Positions 1-9,511 of a stretch of 64,000 bases of DNA are shown here, piece by piece; the stretch's first letter is position 1, and the number at the start of each line of letters is the position of its first letter. Below the pieces are notes generated by a model, which did not search any database, had not been told where the DNA came from, and was given only the letters and a program-made list of their open reading frames with translations. The position numbers and the translations under genes were made by a program. The stretch is from Candidatus Poribacteria bacterium (GTDB lineage Bacteria > Poribacteria > WGA-4E > WGA-3G): assembly GCA_022819945.1 (NCBI GenBank), contig JAJEGI010000007.1, forward strand, positions 1 to 64,000, given 5' to 3'.

Positions 1-916
1 TGCTACCCTGAATTGTGTAGTCGCGGTGGGCTACTGCGTTGACGATCGCTTCAAAGAGTGCCTTTTCACTGTATTGTGGTAGATCAATACGAGCGGGGTT
101 CTTGAATGCTCCGACACGCATGTTGCGCACAGCAAAGGCAACTGCTTCAGCAATCTGTCGATTTAACGGTCCTGTAATTGTTTGTGCATCTATTTGTCCA
201 GAGGCGCGGTCTGTGCCACGGTAACAGGTTGCGGAGATGCAAGCGTTAGGGAGCCATTCTTCGGGGGAACGGGTGCACAAGAGGACACCTGCTACGGTTG
301 CTCGTGTTGTGCCGTTTTCGTCGTTTGCCAGAAGCCCCATTTTATCCAGTGCCAATTCAGGTGCAGCGGCACCTTCGGCACTCAATAGCGGTTTCCAAAG
401 GGATTCATCTAATGATCCAAAACCAGTTCTTGGGACGGGTTGTTTGTCAAACCAGAGAAACCGCGATTGTGCGCGCTGTTGTGCGAGACGCAGCTGCTCA
501 TCGGTTGTCATTTGGCGTTTTGAGCTGCCGACTCGGTAGTAACTACCACCAGGACTGTCATGTTGGGTGTCCCCTCGCGGCACATGGATAAGCAAAAGGG
601 GTTTATCTTCCTCTATTTCCCTACGAACGATAATAGGTCGAATAAGGGGCTTAACCTTATCGGTGCAAACCTCGGTCAAGAGTTGTTCGAGTTCATCCAT
701 CTGTTCGCGCGACATGGCTTGAATATCGCCGCTGTCGGTTACACCACACAATAGCACACCACCATCTGTATTGGCGAATGCGGCGAGTTCATCTGCCAGA
801 TCATCACGACGGGGTCCTTTAGGAACGTTTCCAGCGAACACAATTTCTTTGAATTCCCAACGGTTATCTTCACCTAAGCGCATTTGGCGTTTGATGTCTT
901 CGTCACTGAAATTCAT
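1..916 (-). CDS. Schlafen/AlbA_2-type ATP-binding protein, partial (runs off left edge)
   Basis: The frame is open from an ATG at 916-914 to the window edge, giving 305 residues without a stop. The N-terminal part (about residues 15-130) reads like the AlbA_2 (Schlafen) domain, with WEFKE near residue 20 and [18 protein letters not shown] near 45-62. The last residues ([12 protein letters not shown]) match the N-box helix of the GHKL/HATPase domain that follows AlbA_2 in COG2865 (RecG-like putative transcriptional regulators). Its ATG overlaps the hsdM stop in an ATGA arrangement, so the two are probably translationally coupled. AlbA_2 proteins often sit inside type I restriction operons; their role there is unclear and may be regulatory. 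The C-terminus is outside the window. Confidence 0.88.
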   Translation of the reverse strand, partial: MNFSDEDIKRQMRLGEDNRWEFKEIVFAGNVPKGPRRDDLADELAAFANTDGGVLLCGVTDSGDIQAMSREQMDELEQLLTEVCTDKVKPLIRPIIVRREIEEDKPLLLIHVPRGDTQHDSPGGSYYRVGSSKRQMTTDEQLRLAQQRAQSRFLWFDKQPVPRTGFGSLDESLWKPLLSAEGAAAPELALDKMGLLANDENGTTRATVAGVLLCTRSPEEWLPNACISATCYRGTDRASGQIDAQTITGPLNRQIAEAVAFAVRNMRVGAFKNPARIDLPQYSEKALFEAIVNAVAHRDYTIQGS

Positions 917-2523
917 GACTCACCTCCAAAACCGAGCATTTGCAAATTCTTCGTGATAGCATCGTCTAAACGTCTTGCTTCTGTCATCTGTTCGGTCAAT
1001 GTCTTTGTCAAGTGTGCTATTGTGTCCTCAAAAGGTTCGTCGTCCTCTTCTTGTATTTCTGCGCCGACGTAGCGGCCGGGTGTGAGAACGCTGCCGTTCT
1101 CTTGGACCTCTGCAAGCATTGTGCTTTTGCAGAATCCGGGCACGTCGGCATATTCACCGGTACCTTCATCGCCGCGCCATGCGTGATAGGTTTCGGCAAT
1201 TCGCGTTATTTCGGAATGCGTTAGTTCTCGATGTACGCGGTCAATCATCTTGCCCAACCTGCGAGCGTCTATAAAGAGTGTTTCACCGGTGCGTTTCCGA
1301 AAATTCGGATTCTCCTTGTTTCTTGTAATAAACCAGAGGCAAACCGGAATTGATGTGGAATAGAAAAGCTGACCGGGCAACGCGACCATACAGTCTACCA
1401 AGTCTGCGTCAATGATATTTTTGCGGATTTCGCCTTCGGTTGCGGTATTGCTACTCATTGATCCGTTTGCCAACACAAATCCCGCAATGCCGTTTGGTGT
1501 GAGGTGGTAGATAAAGTGCTGGACCCAAGCAAAATTAGCGTTGCCGGTAGGCGGGGTACCGTAGACCCAACGTCTGTCTTCACGCAGTCTGTCGCCACCC
1601 CAGTCGCTACTGTTGAAGGGTGGATTGGCGAGAATGTAATCAACTTTCAGGTCTGGGTGCATATCGTCGTGAAAACTATCGGCGTGTTCCTGTCCGAGAT
1701 TCGCCTCAATGCCGCGAATGGCGAGGTTCATGAGTGCTAATTGCCGTGTCGTTGGGTTAGATTCCTGTCCATAGATGGAAATATCATCGCGTTGTCCGCC
1801 GTGTGCTTCTACGAAGGCTTCGCTCTGGACGAACATCCCACCTGAGCCGCAGCACGGATCGAGAATCCGCCCTTGATAGGGTGCGAGCATTTCAACGAGG
1901 AGCTGCACAACACAACGCGGTGTATAAAACTGACCGCCTCTTTTGCCCTCGGCACTGGCGAATTGTGCAAGGAAGTATTCGTAGACTCTGCCGAGTATGT
2001 CCTTTGACCGGTTTTCTTCTTCACCTAAACCGATTGTGCTGATGAGGTCAACGAGTTCACCGAGGCGTTGCTTATCAAGCATTGGTCGTGCGTAATTTTT
2101 GGGTAGGACACCCTTGAGTCGTGGGTTCTCCTCTTCGATCGCGAGCATGGCGTTATCAATCAGTGTTCCAATTTCTGGCTGCTTGGCATTTGCTTGCAGA
2201 TAGGACCAGCGCGCTTCCTTCGGGACGTAGAAGATGTTTTCCGCCAAGTATTCATCCCTGTCATCAGCACTGAGGGAGCGGAGGGTTTCATCTTTAATAT
2301 AGTATTCGCTTTGAGGGTTGGCAAATTCTTGAATCAGAAAATTGTACTTTTCCTCAAAGGCATCCGAGATGTATTTGAGAAATATCAACCCTAACACGAC
2401 GTGCTTATATTCGGCAGCATCCATGTTGTTTCGGAGTTTATCGGCGGCTTGGTATAATTTTGCTTCAAAGCCGAGGGTTGCGCCGTTTTTATTGGAATTT
2501 TCGTTTGATTTTTTTGTTGCCAT
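913..2523 (-). CDS. hsdM: Type I restriction-modification DNA methyltransferase subunit M
   Basis: A 536-residue N6-adenine DNA methyltransferase subunit. It has an HsdM N-terminal helical domain (about residues 20-150), then the catalytic domain with GGQFYTP (196-202), the SAM-binding motif I DPCCGSGG (222-229) and the catalytic motif IV NPPF (300-303). In the family, HsdM works with HsdS, which gives target specificity, and with HsdR for restriction. Neither partner is seen to the right of this gene; they could lie beyond the left edge, downstream in the operon. The next gene starts in an ATGA overlap with this stop. An AAAGGA Shine-Dalgarno-like sequence lies very close to the ATG. Confidence 0.95.
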   Translation of the reverse strand: MATKKSNENSNKNGATLGFEAKLYQAADKLRNNMDAAEYKHVVLGLIFLKYISDAFEEKYNFLIQEFANPQSEYYIKDETLRSLSADDRDEYLAENIFYVPKEARWSYLQANAKQPEIGTLIDNAMLAIEEENPRLKGVLPKNYARPMLDKQRLGELVDLISTIGLGEEENRSKDILGRVYEYFLAQFASAEGKRGGQFYTPRCVVQLLVEMLAPYQGRILDPCCGSGGMFVQSEAFVEAHGGQRDDISIYGQESNPTTRQLALMNLAIRGIEANLGQEHADSFHDDMHPDLKVDYILANPPFNSSDWGGDRLREDRRWVYGTPPTGNANFAWVQHFIYHLTPNGIAGFVLANGSMSSNTATEGEIRKNIIDADLVDCMVALPGQLFYSTSIPVCLWFITRNKENPNFRKRTGETLFIDARRLGKMIDRVHRELTHSEITRIAETYHAWRGDEGTGEYADVPGFCKSTMLAEVQENGSVLTPGRYVGAEIQEEDDEPFEDTIAHLTKTLTEQMTEARRLDDAITKNLQMLGFGGES

Positions 2524-2633
2524 AATCCTTTAGAGCGTCCTGTGTATAGTAGATTTACAATTCACTAAAGTAATTTGGTGGGATACAATCCCCGCCTGCA
2601 GGGGAACCTATATTTTGTTGCGTCTGATAGCAC

Positions 2634-2870
2634 GCAAACTAAAAGTTTGCGGTACAAAAACGCCTTGAATAATGAATCAATTCGTTAAAATAATACCACA
2701 TTTGGCTTAGGAATTCAACGGTTTTAATTAGGGAGTAAGGCCCGGTTCGGTTAGGAATGCAGGTCACATTTGGGCGTGTACGCCGCAAAACCGCACCTAC
2801 CGGGCTTGGGGAAGGCATAGCATTACCGAATTATTTTCTTAAACTTCATGAAACCGCACCTACTACTTTT
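2634..2870. repeat. Dispersed intergenic repeats between hsdM and sulfatase
   Basis: The 358-bp gap holds no convincing gene. It contains a perfect hairpin at 2634-2650 (arms GCAAACT/AGTTTGC). At 2744-2757 there is a half copy of the REP-like hairpin GGTTCGGTTAGGAA, followed by CACCTACCGGGCTTGGGG at about 2793-2810. The block at about 2822-2860 (ATTACCGAATTATTTTC, then TAAACTTCATG) recurs, diverged, at about 51842-51872. The REP-like hairpin family is found intact at 5460, 48997 and 49343. Confidence 0.6.
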
Positions 2871-2881
2871 TGGGATATTAT

Positions 2882-4339
2882 TCAACGTCCAGTGGATGGT
2901 TGTGGGGGCCAGTGGAGTCCGCGTTGGCCGGATAAGGCTCGGTTTGCTGAAGGTCGGTACTCACGGTCGGGTAGACCGACGAGTTTGCTATCTGCTATCC
3001 ATTTTTCGTCGCTGCCGTAGAGTTCACCGATGAGGAGATCCGTTAATCGCTCAAGGATTTCGGCGTGCGCTGGCGAATTGGCGAGGTCGTTTAACTCTCG
3101 CGGATCTTCTTCCAGATCGAAGAGTTGTCGGTAGTTGCCGGTGGCGTAGTAGATAAGTTTGAAGCGTCCGTCGTGAATCATTCGGGTCGCACTTCCGCCT
3201 TCACCACATTCGCCGTACAACCACTCCCGTCTTTCATCACCGACCATCGGTATCCCGTCTACTGTATCTGGAATGTCGATTCCCGCGAGGTGGAGGAGCG
3301 TTGGCATAACATCTTGCCATCCGACAAGTCGGTCATCGACTCTGTGATGTCCTACGCGTTCATCACCTGCGGTGCCAACGAGAATCATTGGGACGTTGGC
3401 GGAATCTTCATAGTAAAGTCGCTTCGCCCACATCCCATGGTTACCGAGCATATCGCCGTGGTCGGATGTGAAGAGCAGAATGGTGTTGTTCAACAAGCCC
3501 TCCTCTCGCAAAGTACCGATAACGACCCGCAATTGATGGTCAATGTGCGTACAGAGCGCATAAAAGGCTTGGCGTGCCGAACGGACGAGATCTTCATTAA
3601 AGTGTTCGTCCTTTTTCTGCCGTCCTTTTATCGGTAAAGGCAGCTCATCGCCCTGCTTTGCCCATTCGCCACAATACGGCATATCCACGTCAATATCGCG
3701 GTACATGTCCATGTAACACTGTAGCGGTGCCAATGGCGGGTGCGGGTGGCAGTAGGAGAGGTACCAGAATCCGGGACGGGTGGGGTCTCGACGTTTAATC
3801 ATCCGCACCATCTGTTGGGTGCTCCAGTTTGTAACGTGGCAGTCTTCGGGGAGATGCCAAGGCCTGTTGAGATAATCGTTGTTGCACATCCCGTGTGCGA
3901 ATTGCTGACCGGCATAGCCTCTATCGCCGAGGAAGAGTTCATAGTCGTCAATTGCGCCGTATTGTAATCTGCCCTCCTCACCTAAGAGTACATCGTCAAA
4001 TCCGATGCGGTCCCGTTGGGGGTAGACGTGCAGCTTGCCGACAGCGTAAGCCTGGTATCCGGCATCCCGAAATGTTTGTGCGATTGTGGGTAGTCCGTCT
4101 ATTCCCTTTTTATCGTTGAAAACGCGGTCTTTGTGGGTGCGTGTTGTTGCGCCGGTCATCAAGGTTTTTCGTGCGGGGACGCAGACGGGACATTCGCTGT
4201 AGCCGCGCGTGAAGCGGGTGCCGGCTCGTGCGAGCGTATCCAGCGTGGGTGTTTGGATGGCGGGGTGTCCACTGACCCCCAAGAGTGAGTTGGGCCAATG
4301 GTCAGTCGAGATGAGCAGAACGTGTGGTTTATCAGCCAT
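2882..4339 (-). CDS. Sulfatase (arylsulfatase/alkaline phosphatase superfamily)
   Basis: A 485-residue sulfatase that hydrolyses sulfate esters, probably of polysaccharides or glycans. Metal-binding STDHW lies at residues 11-15. The CVPAR motif at 53-57 carries the Cys that an anaerobic or FGE-type maturase converts to formylglycine, and SDHGDMLGNHG at about 292-302 is the second metal-site motif. No signal peptide is visible, which suggests a cytoplasmic enzyme acting on imported fragments. The frame can be extended to an ATG at 4345. I chose the ATG at 4339 because AAAGGA sits six bases upstream of it and too close to the earlier ATG. It lies 11 bp downstream of the bicupin gene, so the two are probably one transcript. 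It is a paralogue of the sulfatase at 42976-44394. Confidence 0.93.
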   Translation of the reverse strand: MADKPHVLLISTDHWPNSLLGVSGHPAIQTPTLDTLARAGTRFTRGYSECPVCVPARKTLMTGATTRTHKDRVFNDKKGIDGLPTIAQTFRDAGYQAYAVGKLHVYPQRDRIGFDDVLLGEEGRLQYGAIDDYELFLGDRGYAGQQFAHGMCNNDYLNRPWHLPEDCHVTNWSTQQMVRMIKRRDPTRPGFWYLSYCHPHPPLAPLQCYMDMYRDIDVDMPYCGEWAKQGDELPLPIKGRQKKDEHFNEDLVRSARQAFYALCTHIDHQLRVVIGTLREEGLLNNTILLFTSDHGDMLGNHGMWAKRLYYEDSANVPMILVGTAGDERVGHHRVDDRLVGWQDVMPTLLHLAGIDIPDTVDGIPMVGDERREWLYGECGEGGSATRMIHDGRFKLIYYATGNYRQLFDLEEDPRELNDLANSPAHAEILERLTDLLIGELYGSDEKWIADSKLVGLPDREYRPSANRALSGQRGLHWPPQPSTGR

Positions 4340-4350
4340 GGTCATTCCTT

Positions 4351-5079
4351 TTAGCGATCGTAGCGTGCGAAATAGAAAGTTTTGAGCGGTTCATCTGTGT
4401 CATTGATTAGGCTATGCCCTGGATTAGACGAAGCGACAGAGACAGCGTCGCCGGGCATCTGCCGATATACATTCCTACTGACAACGTGGATGCCGTTGCC
4501 TTCGAGCATATACCACACCTCGTCCATATCGGGTCCGTGCCCGTGTGTATCAGGCGTTTGCATCGCTTCAATCCGCACCATCAGTACGGAGTGGAGTGTC
4601 ACCAAACCGTCGTCTGGACCGAAAATCGGATGTACGAGATGCGTCCAATGTCCCTGTCCTAACGGACGTTCGCGGTAGTTTCGGATGAGTGCATCCTTGC
4701 GTGGTGCCTCTATGCCGTCCGGAAGGACCTCTTCCAATATCAAAAATTCCAGCGGTGTGTTCTCCGAGTTACTCAACACATGGTTGAGTCCGGGTGGTAT
4801 AAGGATAGCGTCGCCTTCGGTGACTTGCTGCTTCACGTCTCCTGCTTCAAATGTGCCAGCACCGTCAACGATATAAAAAATAAGTTGTCGGTCATCGAGT
4901 GCGGTGGGGACTGAGGCAATCCGCGGTTCAAGGTAGCACCGCGAGAAGCTATCGACATATCTTAGGATTGCGCCCTCTTTGTCTGTGGCGTCTTCCGTGC
5001 GTTTGCTAAAAATCTCGCGTTTGATGATGTTGCCGTGTGTTAGGCTTGAAGGACTCTGTAACCAATGCCGCATATACAT
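4351..5079 (-). CDS. Bicupin-domain protein
   Basis: A 242-residue protein with two cupin folds. The first (about residues 50-120) has GLNH at 97-100 but lacks the HxH pair. The second (about 155-235) has a full metal-site set, H179/H181/E187 and a late H222. Metal-binding bicupins include sugar isomerases, dioxygenases and regulators of sugar metabolism. The substrate cannot be read from the sequence. It is upstream of and close to a sulfatase, so a role in handling the same (sulfated) carbohydrate is plausible. A second in-frame ATG at codon 3 is an equally possible start. Confidence 0.85.
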   Translation of the reverse strand: MYMRHWLQSPSSLTHGNIIKREIFSKRTEDATDKEGAILRYVDSFSRCYLEPRIASVPTALDDRQLIFYIVDGAGTFEAGDVKQQVTEGDAILIPPGLNHVLSNSENTPLEFLILEEVLPDGIEAPRKDALIRNYRERPLGQGHWTHLVHPIFGPDDGLVTLHSVLMVRIEAMQTPDTHGHGPDMDEVWYMLEGNGIHVVSRNVYRQMPGDAVSVASSNPGHSLINDTDEPLKTFYFARYDR

Positions 5080-5249
5080 TGTGAGTTACCTCCGATGTGT
5101 ATATCAATTGGGTAGACAATGCTCTCAAAATTTGATTCGCATCATTTGCATCATCTTATCAGAAGATTTGATAATTGGCAAGGGAAAAATAGCGCTATTT
5201 AGTTTTAGATAAATTATCGGATTTTCTAAATTTTTGAATCTTCTTTTTC

Positions 5250-5515
5250 AAGTCCGGTGCGGTTCCAAACCGCACCATAGGTGTCAATTTAGCGATTTTC
5301 CACGACATTTTTGACAGGTCTCTGTAGATGCCGCCCCTACGGGGCTAAAGAATTCGGACAAACGCGGTTCTACACAGATACTGAAGAAATACCCAAGCAA
5401 ATAAACCCTACGGGACTAAAGAGGGGTTCTGGCGTATCCAAGGTTTCCGCGTAGGATCCGGTTCGGTTAGGAAACCGAACCTACCGGACCTGGGGGTGGA
5501 AATTCGATTGAAACT
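5250..5515. repeat. Cluster of REP-like hairpins in intergenic region
   Basis: This gap (5080-5525) has no credible gene. It contains a hairpin at 5256-5276 (arms GGTGCGGTT/AACCGCACC, loop CCA) followed by ATAGGTGTCAATTTAG. A second hairpin at 5460-5481 has arms GGTTCGGTT/AACCGAACC and loop AGGA, followed by TACCGGACCTGGGGG and AAATTCGAT. The same modules occur around 48990-49390 and 51730-51760, so they are dispersed repetitive elements. GAAATACCCAAGCAAA at about 5384-5402 recurs near 51783 and, slightly changed, near 22990. Confidence 0.7.
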
Positions 5516-5525
5516 TGATAAAGCA

Positions 5526-6656
5526 CTATATCTGCATTACAGTGGTGTTTGTTAGATAGGGAGAATCAAATTCTGTCAGGCAGTCTGCGTTGCATCCGGG
5601 GACTGGAAACAGGCGTACGGATAGCGGTTTGTTTAACTGTGTGGAGAGCGCGGCAACGTCAGTCAAAATGGCGGCAATCTGAGTCGTAGCAGCATCGCCG
5701 GGTATAGGTATAGTATCCAACCCGGTACCGCAGACAGAAGAATAGAGGAGGAGGCTGTCCAAGTTAAAATAGCCTGCTTCACTGCGTTGTCCTAAACCGA
5801 CATCTTCAAGGACGGGGAGCATTAATCCTGAATATCCACAGAGGGGTAGATCGAGGGAGCGGAGGGTACGTGTTAGACCTGCAGCGACTGTTAGCGTGCC
5901 GCGCTCGCCGAAGTACCCGGGGAGTTGTTGTTCCATGGCGTAAGCGATACTTTCATCACCCATCGGTGCGGGTGACACATCTATGCCGACAAACTTTATG
6001 CCCCACTCTTGTGCCAGTGTTTCAGCAAGCGCGACAATTTTCTGTCCTTCTGCTTCCATGACGGTTTTCAGGTTTTGCAAGCCGACTTCTAAATTCGGGG
6101 CATCCGTGAAAGCGTGTTGTACAAGGCCTGCTGCTTGCCATCCGATGCCGAAGTTCGTCCTCGTGTCGTGCCAGTATGCTGCTGGGAAGAAGGGGGTGTT
6201 CGGTGGGCAGTTCATCAGTGCTGCGAAACGGAGGTTTCCGTAGCCTGCATCGGTTTGATGTGCTATTTGTCGAATAACGTTTGCGGTGCTTTCAGTGATC
6301 TCTGGTATTACATTTCCAGATTGGGTCGTAAGGGTGACGGTAGCGAAGAGTGTCTCACTTTGGACGATCACATCAGCGACGTGTGCAAGATGCGTTTTAG
6401 TGTGCCGTTTCTCTGGTAGGATCGTTCCCAAGTTAAGAAAATCAATACCTAATGCCTGTGCATCAGATTCTAATTTGAGGATTGTCTCTACATCGCGTGC
6501 CTCATCCCAGATTTGGGAGCTGACCCGTGTTGTTTGGACTTCGTAACCATTGGCTTCAAAGCAGGTTTGAGAAGCAGCATTAAATTTTGCTGCACGTTGA
6601 AGTTGGTATGGTGAAAAAGGCAATGGGATGCCTGTCGTAATTGTTCTAATTTTCAT
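5526..6656 (-). CDS. DUF711 (UPF0210) family protein
   Basis: A 376-residue protein of the DUF711/UPF0210 family. Family-typical stretches include IRTITTG at the N-terminus, FFPAAYW near residue 155, GIDVSPAP near 223, GYSGLMLPVLEDVGLG near 275 and CGTGLDTIPIPGD near 312. Near the C-terminus, KPLSVRLFPVPGC is followed by a Cys pair. Members share a fold with anaerobic ribonucleotide reductase/pyruvate formate-lyase-type barrels, but no biochemical function is established. Its ATG overlaps the accA stop by 4 bp (ATGA), so it is translationally coupled to accA, an uncommon pairing. No signal peptide. Confidence 0.88.
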   Translation of the reverse strand: MKIRTITTGIPLPFSPYQLQRAAKFNAASQTCFEANGYEVQTTRVSSQIWDEARDVETILKLESDAQALGIDFLNLGTILPEKRHTKTHLAHVADVIVQSETLFATVTLTTQSGNVIPEITESTANVIRQIAHQTDAGYGNLRFAALMNCPPNTPFFPAAYWHDTRTNFGIGWQAAGLVQHAFTDAPNLEVGLQNLKTVMEAEGQKIVALAETLAQEWGIKFVGIDVSPAPMGDESIAYAMEQQLPGYFGERGTLTVAAGLTRTLRSLDLPLCGYSGLMLPVLEDVGLGQRSEAGYFNLDSLLLYSSVCGTGLDTIPIPGDAATTQIAAILTDVAALSTQLNKPLSVRLFPVPGCNADCLTEFDSPYLTNTTVMQI

Positions 6657-7633
6657 GCCATATCTACGGGATCTTCGCCATAAAGCCCGATATGCCGATA
6701 TCGTTCATATCTCTGTTGGACGAGTTGCTGCGGGGTCATCTGCATCAATTCGGTGAGATGTTTACGGACTGAACGTTTGACGGCACGTGCTGCCGCTTCG
6801 GGGTCTCTGTGTGCACCGCCGAGTGGTTCGCGGATGACCTGGTCGATGATACCCAACTTGAGTAGATCCGGTGCGGTCGGTTTATAGCCTTCGGTTGCCT
6901 CTGGCGCGTGTTCGCCTTTGTCTTTCCAGACGATACCACTACAGGCTTCAGGGGGTGCGACGCAGTAGACGGCGTACTCCATCATCAGTACGCGGTTCCC
7001 GACAGCAATTGCCAATGCGCCGCCGCTTCCACCTTCACCGATAATAACGACGAGGATAGGTACACGCAGCTGCATCATTTCAGCGAGATTCTCAGCGATA
7101 GCCATCGCCTGTCCGTATTCCTCGGAACGGAGATCAAAGTGTGCCCCGGGTGTATCAACAAAACAGATAATAGGACGGTTGAATTTATTTGCCAACTGCA
7201 TCAACCTTCTTGCTTTGCGATAGCCTTCCGGGTGCGTGTAACCGAAATTCATCTCCTGCCGTTCTTCGAGGTTCGTGCCTTTCTGCTGTGCGAGATAGAC
7301 GAGGGGTTGTCCATCAAACCATGCGAAACCGCCGATGAGTGCGCGATCATCGCCATAGAGTTTATCGCTGTAAAGTTCAGTGGGTTCATCAAGGAGTGCG
7401 TTAATATAAAAAGCGGCTTGTGGACGTTGTGCGTGGCGTGCTAATCTCACTTTGTCCCAGCGACTGAGTTTTTGGAACGTCTGCTTTGTAAGCGTATCGG
7501 CGTTCTGCTTTAGCGCGTCAATGCCATCCGTGAGATCTAACTCAGGATGTTCTTGTGCGAAGGCTTCGAGTTCGACGAGATGGTTTTCTAATTCGATGAG
7601 CGGTTTTTCAAATTCAAGTTCTGTTGCGTTCAT
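6653..7633 (-). CDS. accA: Acetyl-CoA carboxylase carboxyltransferase subunit alpha
   Basis: A 326-residue AccA, which with AccD transfers the carboxyl group from biotin to acetyl-CoA to make malonyl-CoA for fatty-acid synthesis. The N-terminal helix ELEFEKPLIELENHL is typical. The core has GTNLEERQEMNFGYTHPEGY, then the crotonase-fold oxyanion region GEGGSGGALAIAVGNRV, then CSGIVWKD. The frame extends upstream to 7693, but those residues are unlike the family. The ATG at 7633 gives the normal N-terminus and has AAAGGG about 10 bases upstream. No accD is visible here. The downstream DUF711 gene starts in its stop codon. Confidence 0.95.
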   Translation of the reverse strand: MNATELEFEKPLIELENHLVELEAFAQEHPELDLTDGIDALKQNADTLTKQTFQKLSRWDKVRLARHAQRPQAAFYINALLDEPTELYSDKLYGDDRALIGGFAWFDGQPLVYLAQQKGTNLEERQEMNFGYTHPEGYRKARRLMQLANKFNRPIICFVDTPGAHFDLRSEEYGQAMAIAENLAEMMQLRVPILVVIIGEGGSGGALAIAVGNRVLMMEYAVYCVAPPEACSGIVWKDKGEHAPEATEGYKPTAPDLLKLGIIDQVIREPLGGAHRDPEAAARAVKRSVRKHLTELMQMTPQQLVQQRYERYRHIGLYGEDPVDMA

Positions 7634-7813
7634 CTTTTTTCTACCCTTTGGGCAATAATAGCAAATACTTTTAAGGTGTTCCCACCCATTCAATAGTATA
7701 ATCTAAACCGAACTTAAAAAGCAAGCGGCAATGCGGCAATCCGAGGTAAAATGCCCGTTCTGTTTTTAGAAACTTTGACGTTTCATTTCGACATTACCGT
7801 TTCCAAAGTTGAC

Positions 7814-9436
7814 TCAGCGAGTCGCTTTCCGAAGGACTATCCACGTACAGATTGCGATTCCAATAAGGATGAAGGCGAACGGTAAACCGGATACAAGCGT
7901 CGCAGCCTGCAGCGACCGCAGCCCACCGCCGAGCAAGAGCGCAATTGCAACAAACCCCTCGGCAGTACACCAAAACACACGCTGCGCTGCCGGCGTGTCC
8001 AACTTACCGCCAGCGGTGATCATGTCAACAACCAGCGAACCCGAGTCCGACGTTGTAACAAAAAAGGTGATAAGCAGGATAATACTGGTCAATGAAGTGA
8101 GCTGCGCCAACGGTAGCTCCTCAAACATTTCAAAAAGTGCGGACGCATACGCACCAGTTTCAACACTCTCCATGACGCCGGTGTAGCCATGGGTGAGGAA
8201 TTGGTGGATGGCAGTCCCCCCGAAAGTGCTGAAGCAGAGTAGCGTAATTAGCATCGGTAGCAGTAGTACACAGACCAGGAACTCGCGAACCGTGCGCCCC
8301 TTTGAAATACGGGCGATAAACGTGCCAACGAATGGCACCCAAGTAATCCACCATGCCATGTGGAAGGCTGACCAGTCGTGTATGAAGTAGGAGTCCGTGC
8401 GTCCTACCCAGTTGCTGAGCGGCACAATCTCAACTACATAGTCGCCAAGTGCCTTAAAAAAGGTGCTGAAAATCACACCTGTCGGGCCGACGATGATAAC
8501 GAATGAGAAGAGGGTTATCATAATCCAGATGTTGATTTGGCTCAGTCGTTTGATACCGACATCAATCCCACTGAGCACAGAAGCCGTAGCTACGATGGTA
8601 ATCAACACGATTATCGCCACTTCAGTAGTACTGGTGGCGGGGATACCGAACAGCTTGTTGATCCCTGCTGCCACCTGTTGTGAGCCCAGCCCGAGCGAAG
8701 GGGCGAGTCCGAACAAGGTAGCGAATACGGCGAGTGTATCAATGATATGGCCGGGCCACCCCCAGACCCGCTCTCCGAGAAGCGGATAGAAAGCTGAACG
8801 CAGTGCAAGCGGCAAGCCCCGGTTATAGGCAAAAAACGCGAGCGCAAGTCCAACGACAGCATAGCCTGCCCAGGCATGGAGTCCCCAATGGAAAGCGACC
8901 GCTGCAAAACTCATCCTTTGCGCCGCCTTGACATCCGGGTGGTTGGGGTCAGGCAATAGATGCTGCGCATCATAAACCTGCGCAGCATCATAAACCTTCG
9001 TCATGTGAAACGGTGGCGTCTGAAAATGCTGGACAGGCTCTGCTATTCCCCAATAGACAAGCCCGATAGCCAAGCCAGCTGAAAAGAGCATAGCTATCCA
9101 CGTCAGGGTGGAGTAATCCGGGGATGCGTTCTGCCCGCCGAGGCGGACCCTACCAAGCGGTGAAACAATCAGGTACAAGCAAAACAGGACCAGCAGACTA
9201 CAAGTGAGGAGAAACACCCAGTCTAACTGCGAAGTCATCCACACTCGGATATCCTCAAAGACAACCGTTGCTTTTTCTTGGAACACGAGTGCCACGAGGA
9301 CAAAAATGATGATGGTAACACTGGAAGTCAGGAATACCGGGGCGTTGATGTCTAGGCCGAATATCTGGAGATTATCTCGACCGACCTGGTGGCTCGTCTC
9401 TGTCCCCGGTTGCAATTGTTTCTCTTCTTTGTTCAT
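7814..9436 (-). CDS. BCCT-family betaine/carnitine/choline transporter (copy 1)
   Basis: A 540-residue inner-membrane transporter with about 12 hydrophobic segments. BCCT hallmarks are VYWGIAEP after TM3, HWGLHAWAGYAVVGL, AYNRGLPL, and the long helix-8 block HDWSAFHMAWWITWVPFVG with FIARISKGRTVREF. These carriers import quaternary ammonium or sulfonium osmolytes (betaine, choline, carnitine, DMSP), usually driven by Na+ or H+. The TM3 glycine motif reads FSAGLAIG, whereas the neighbouring paralogue has FAAGVGIG. In BetP this stretch is involved in substrate and cation coupling, so the two copies may differ in substrate or ion use. It lies 75 bp downstream of copy 2 in the same direction. Confidence 0.95.
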   Translation of the reverse strand: MNKEEKQLQPGTETSHQVGRDNLQIFGLDINAPVFLTSSVTIIIFVLVALVFQEKATVVFEDIRVWMTSQLDWVFLLTCSLLVLFCLYLIVSPLGRVRLGGQNASPDYSTLTWIAMLFSAGLAIGLVYWGIAEPVQHFQTPPFHMTKVYDAAQVYDAQHLLPDPNHPDVKAAQRMSFAAVAFHWGLHAWAGYAVVGLALAFFAYNRGLPLALRSAFYPLLGERVWGWPGHIIDTLAVFATLFGLAPSLGLGSQQVAAGINKLFGIPATSTTEVAIIVLITIVATASVLSGIDVGIKRLSQINIWIMITLFSFVIIVGPTGVIFSTFFKALGDYVVEIVPLSNWVGRTDSYFIHDWSAFHMAWWITWVPFVGTFIARISKGRTVREFLVCVLLLPMLITLLCFSTFGGTAIHQFLTHGYTGVMESVETGAYASALFEMFEELPLAQLTSLTSIILLITFFVTTSDSGSLVVDMITAGGKLDTPAAQRVFWCTAEGFVAIALLLGGGLRSLQAATLVSGLPFAFILIGIAICTWIVLRKATR

Positions 9437-9511
9437 ATATCGTTGGGATTTGTATGGGCGGATAAGAACGCATGTCGTTCATATCCGCCGATCTGATACT
9501 CTCACAGCGAG

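Noticed and set aside
1..2523. A complete restriction-modification system
   Set aside because: Only hsdM and an AlbA_2 protein are visible; hsdS and hsdR are not in the window.
3125..3637. 170-residue plus-strand frame antisense to the sulfatase
   Set aside because: It lies opposite a well-conserved enzyme, has no ribosome-binding site or family features.
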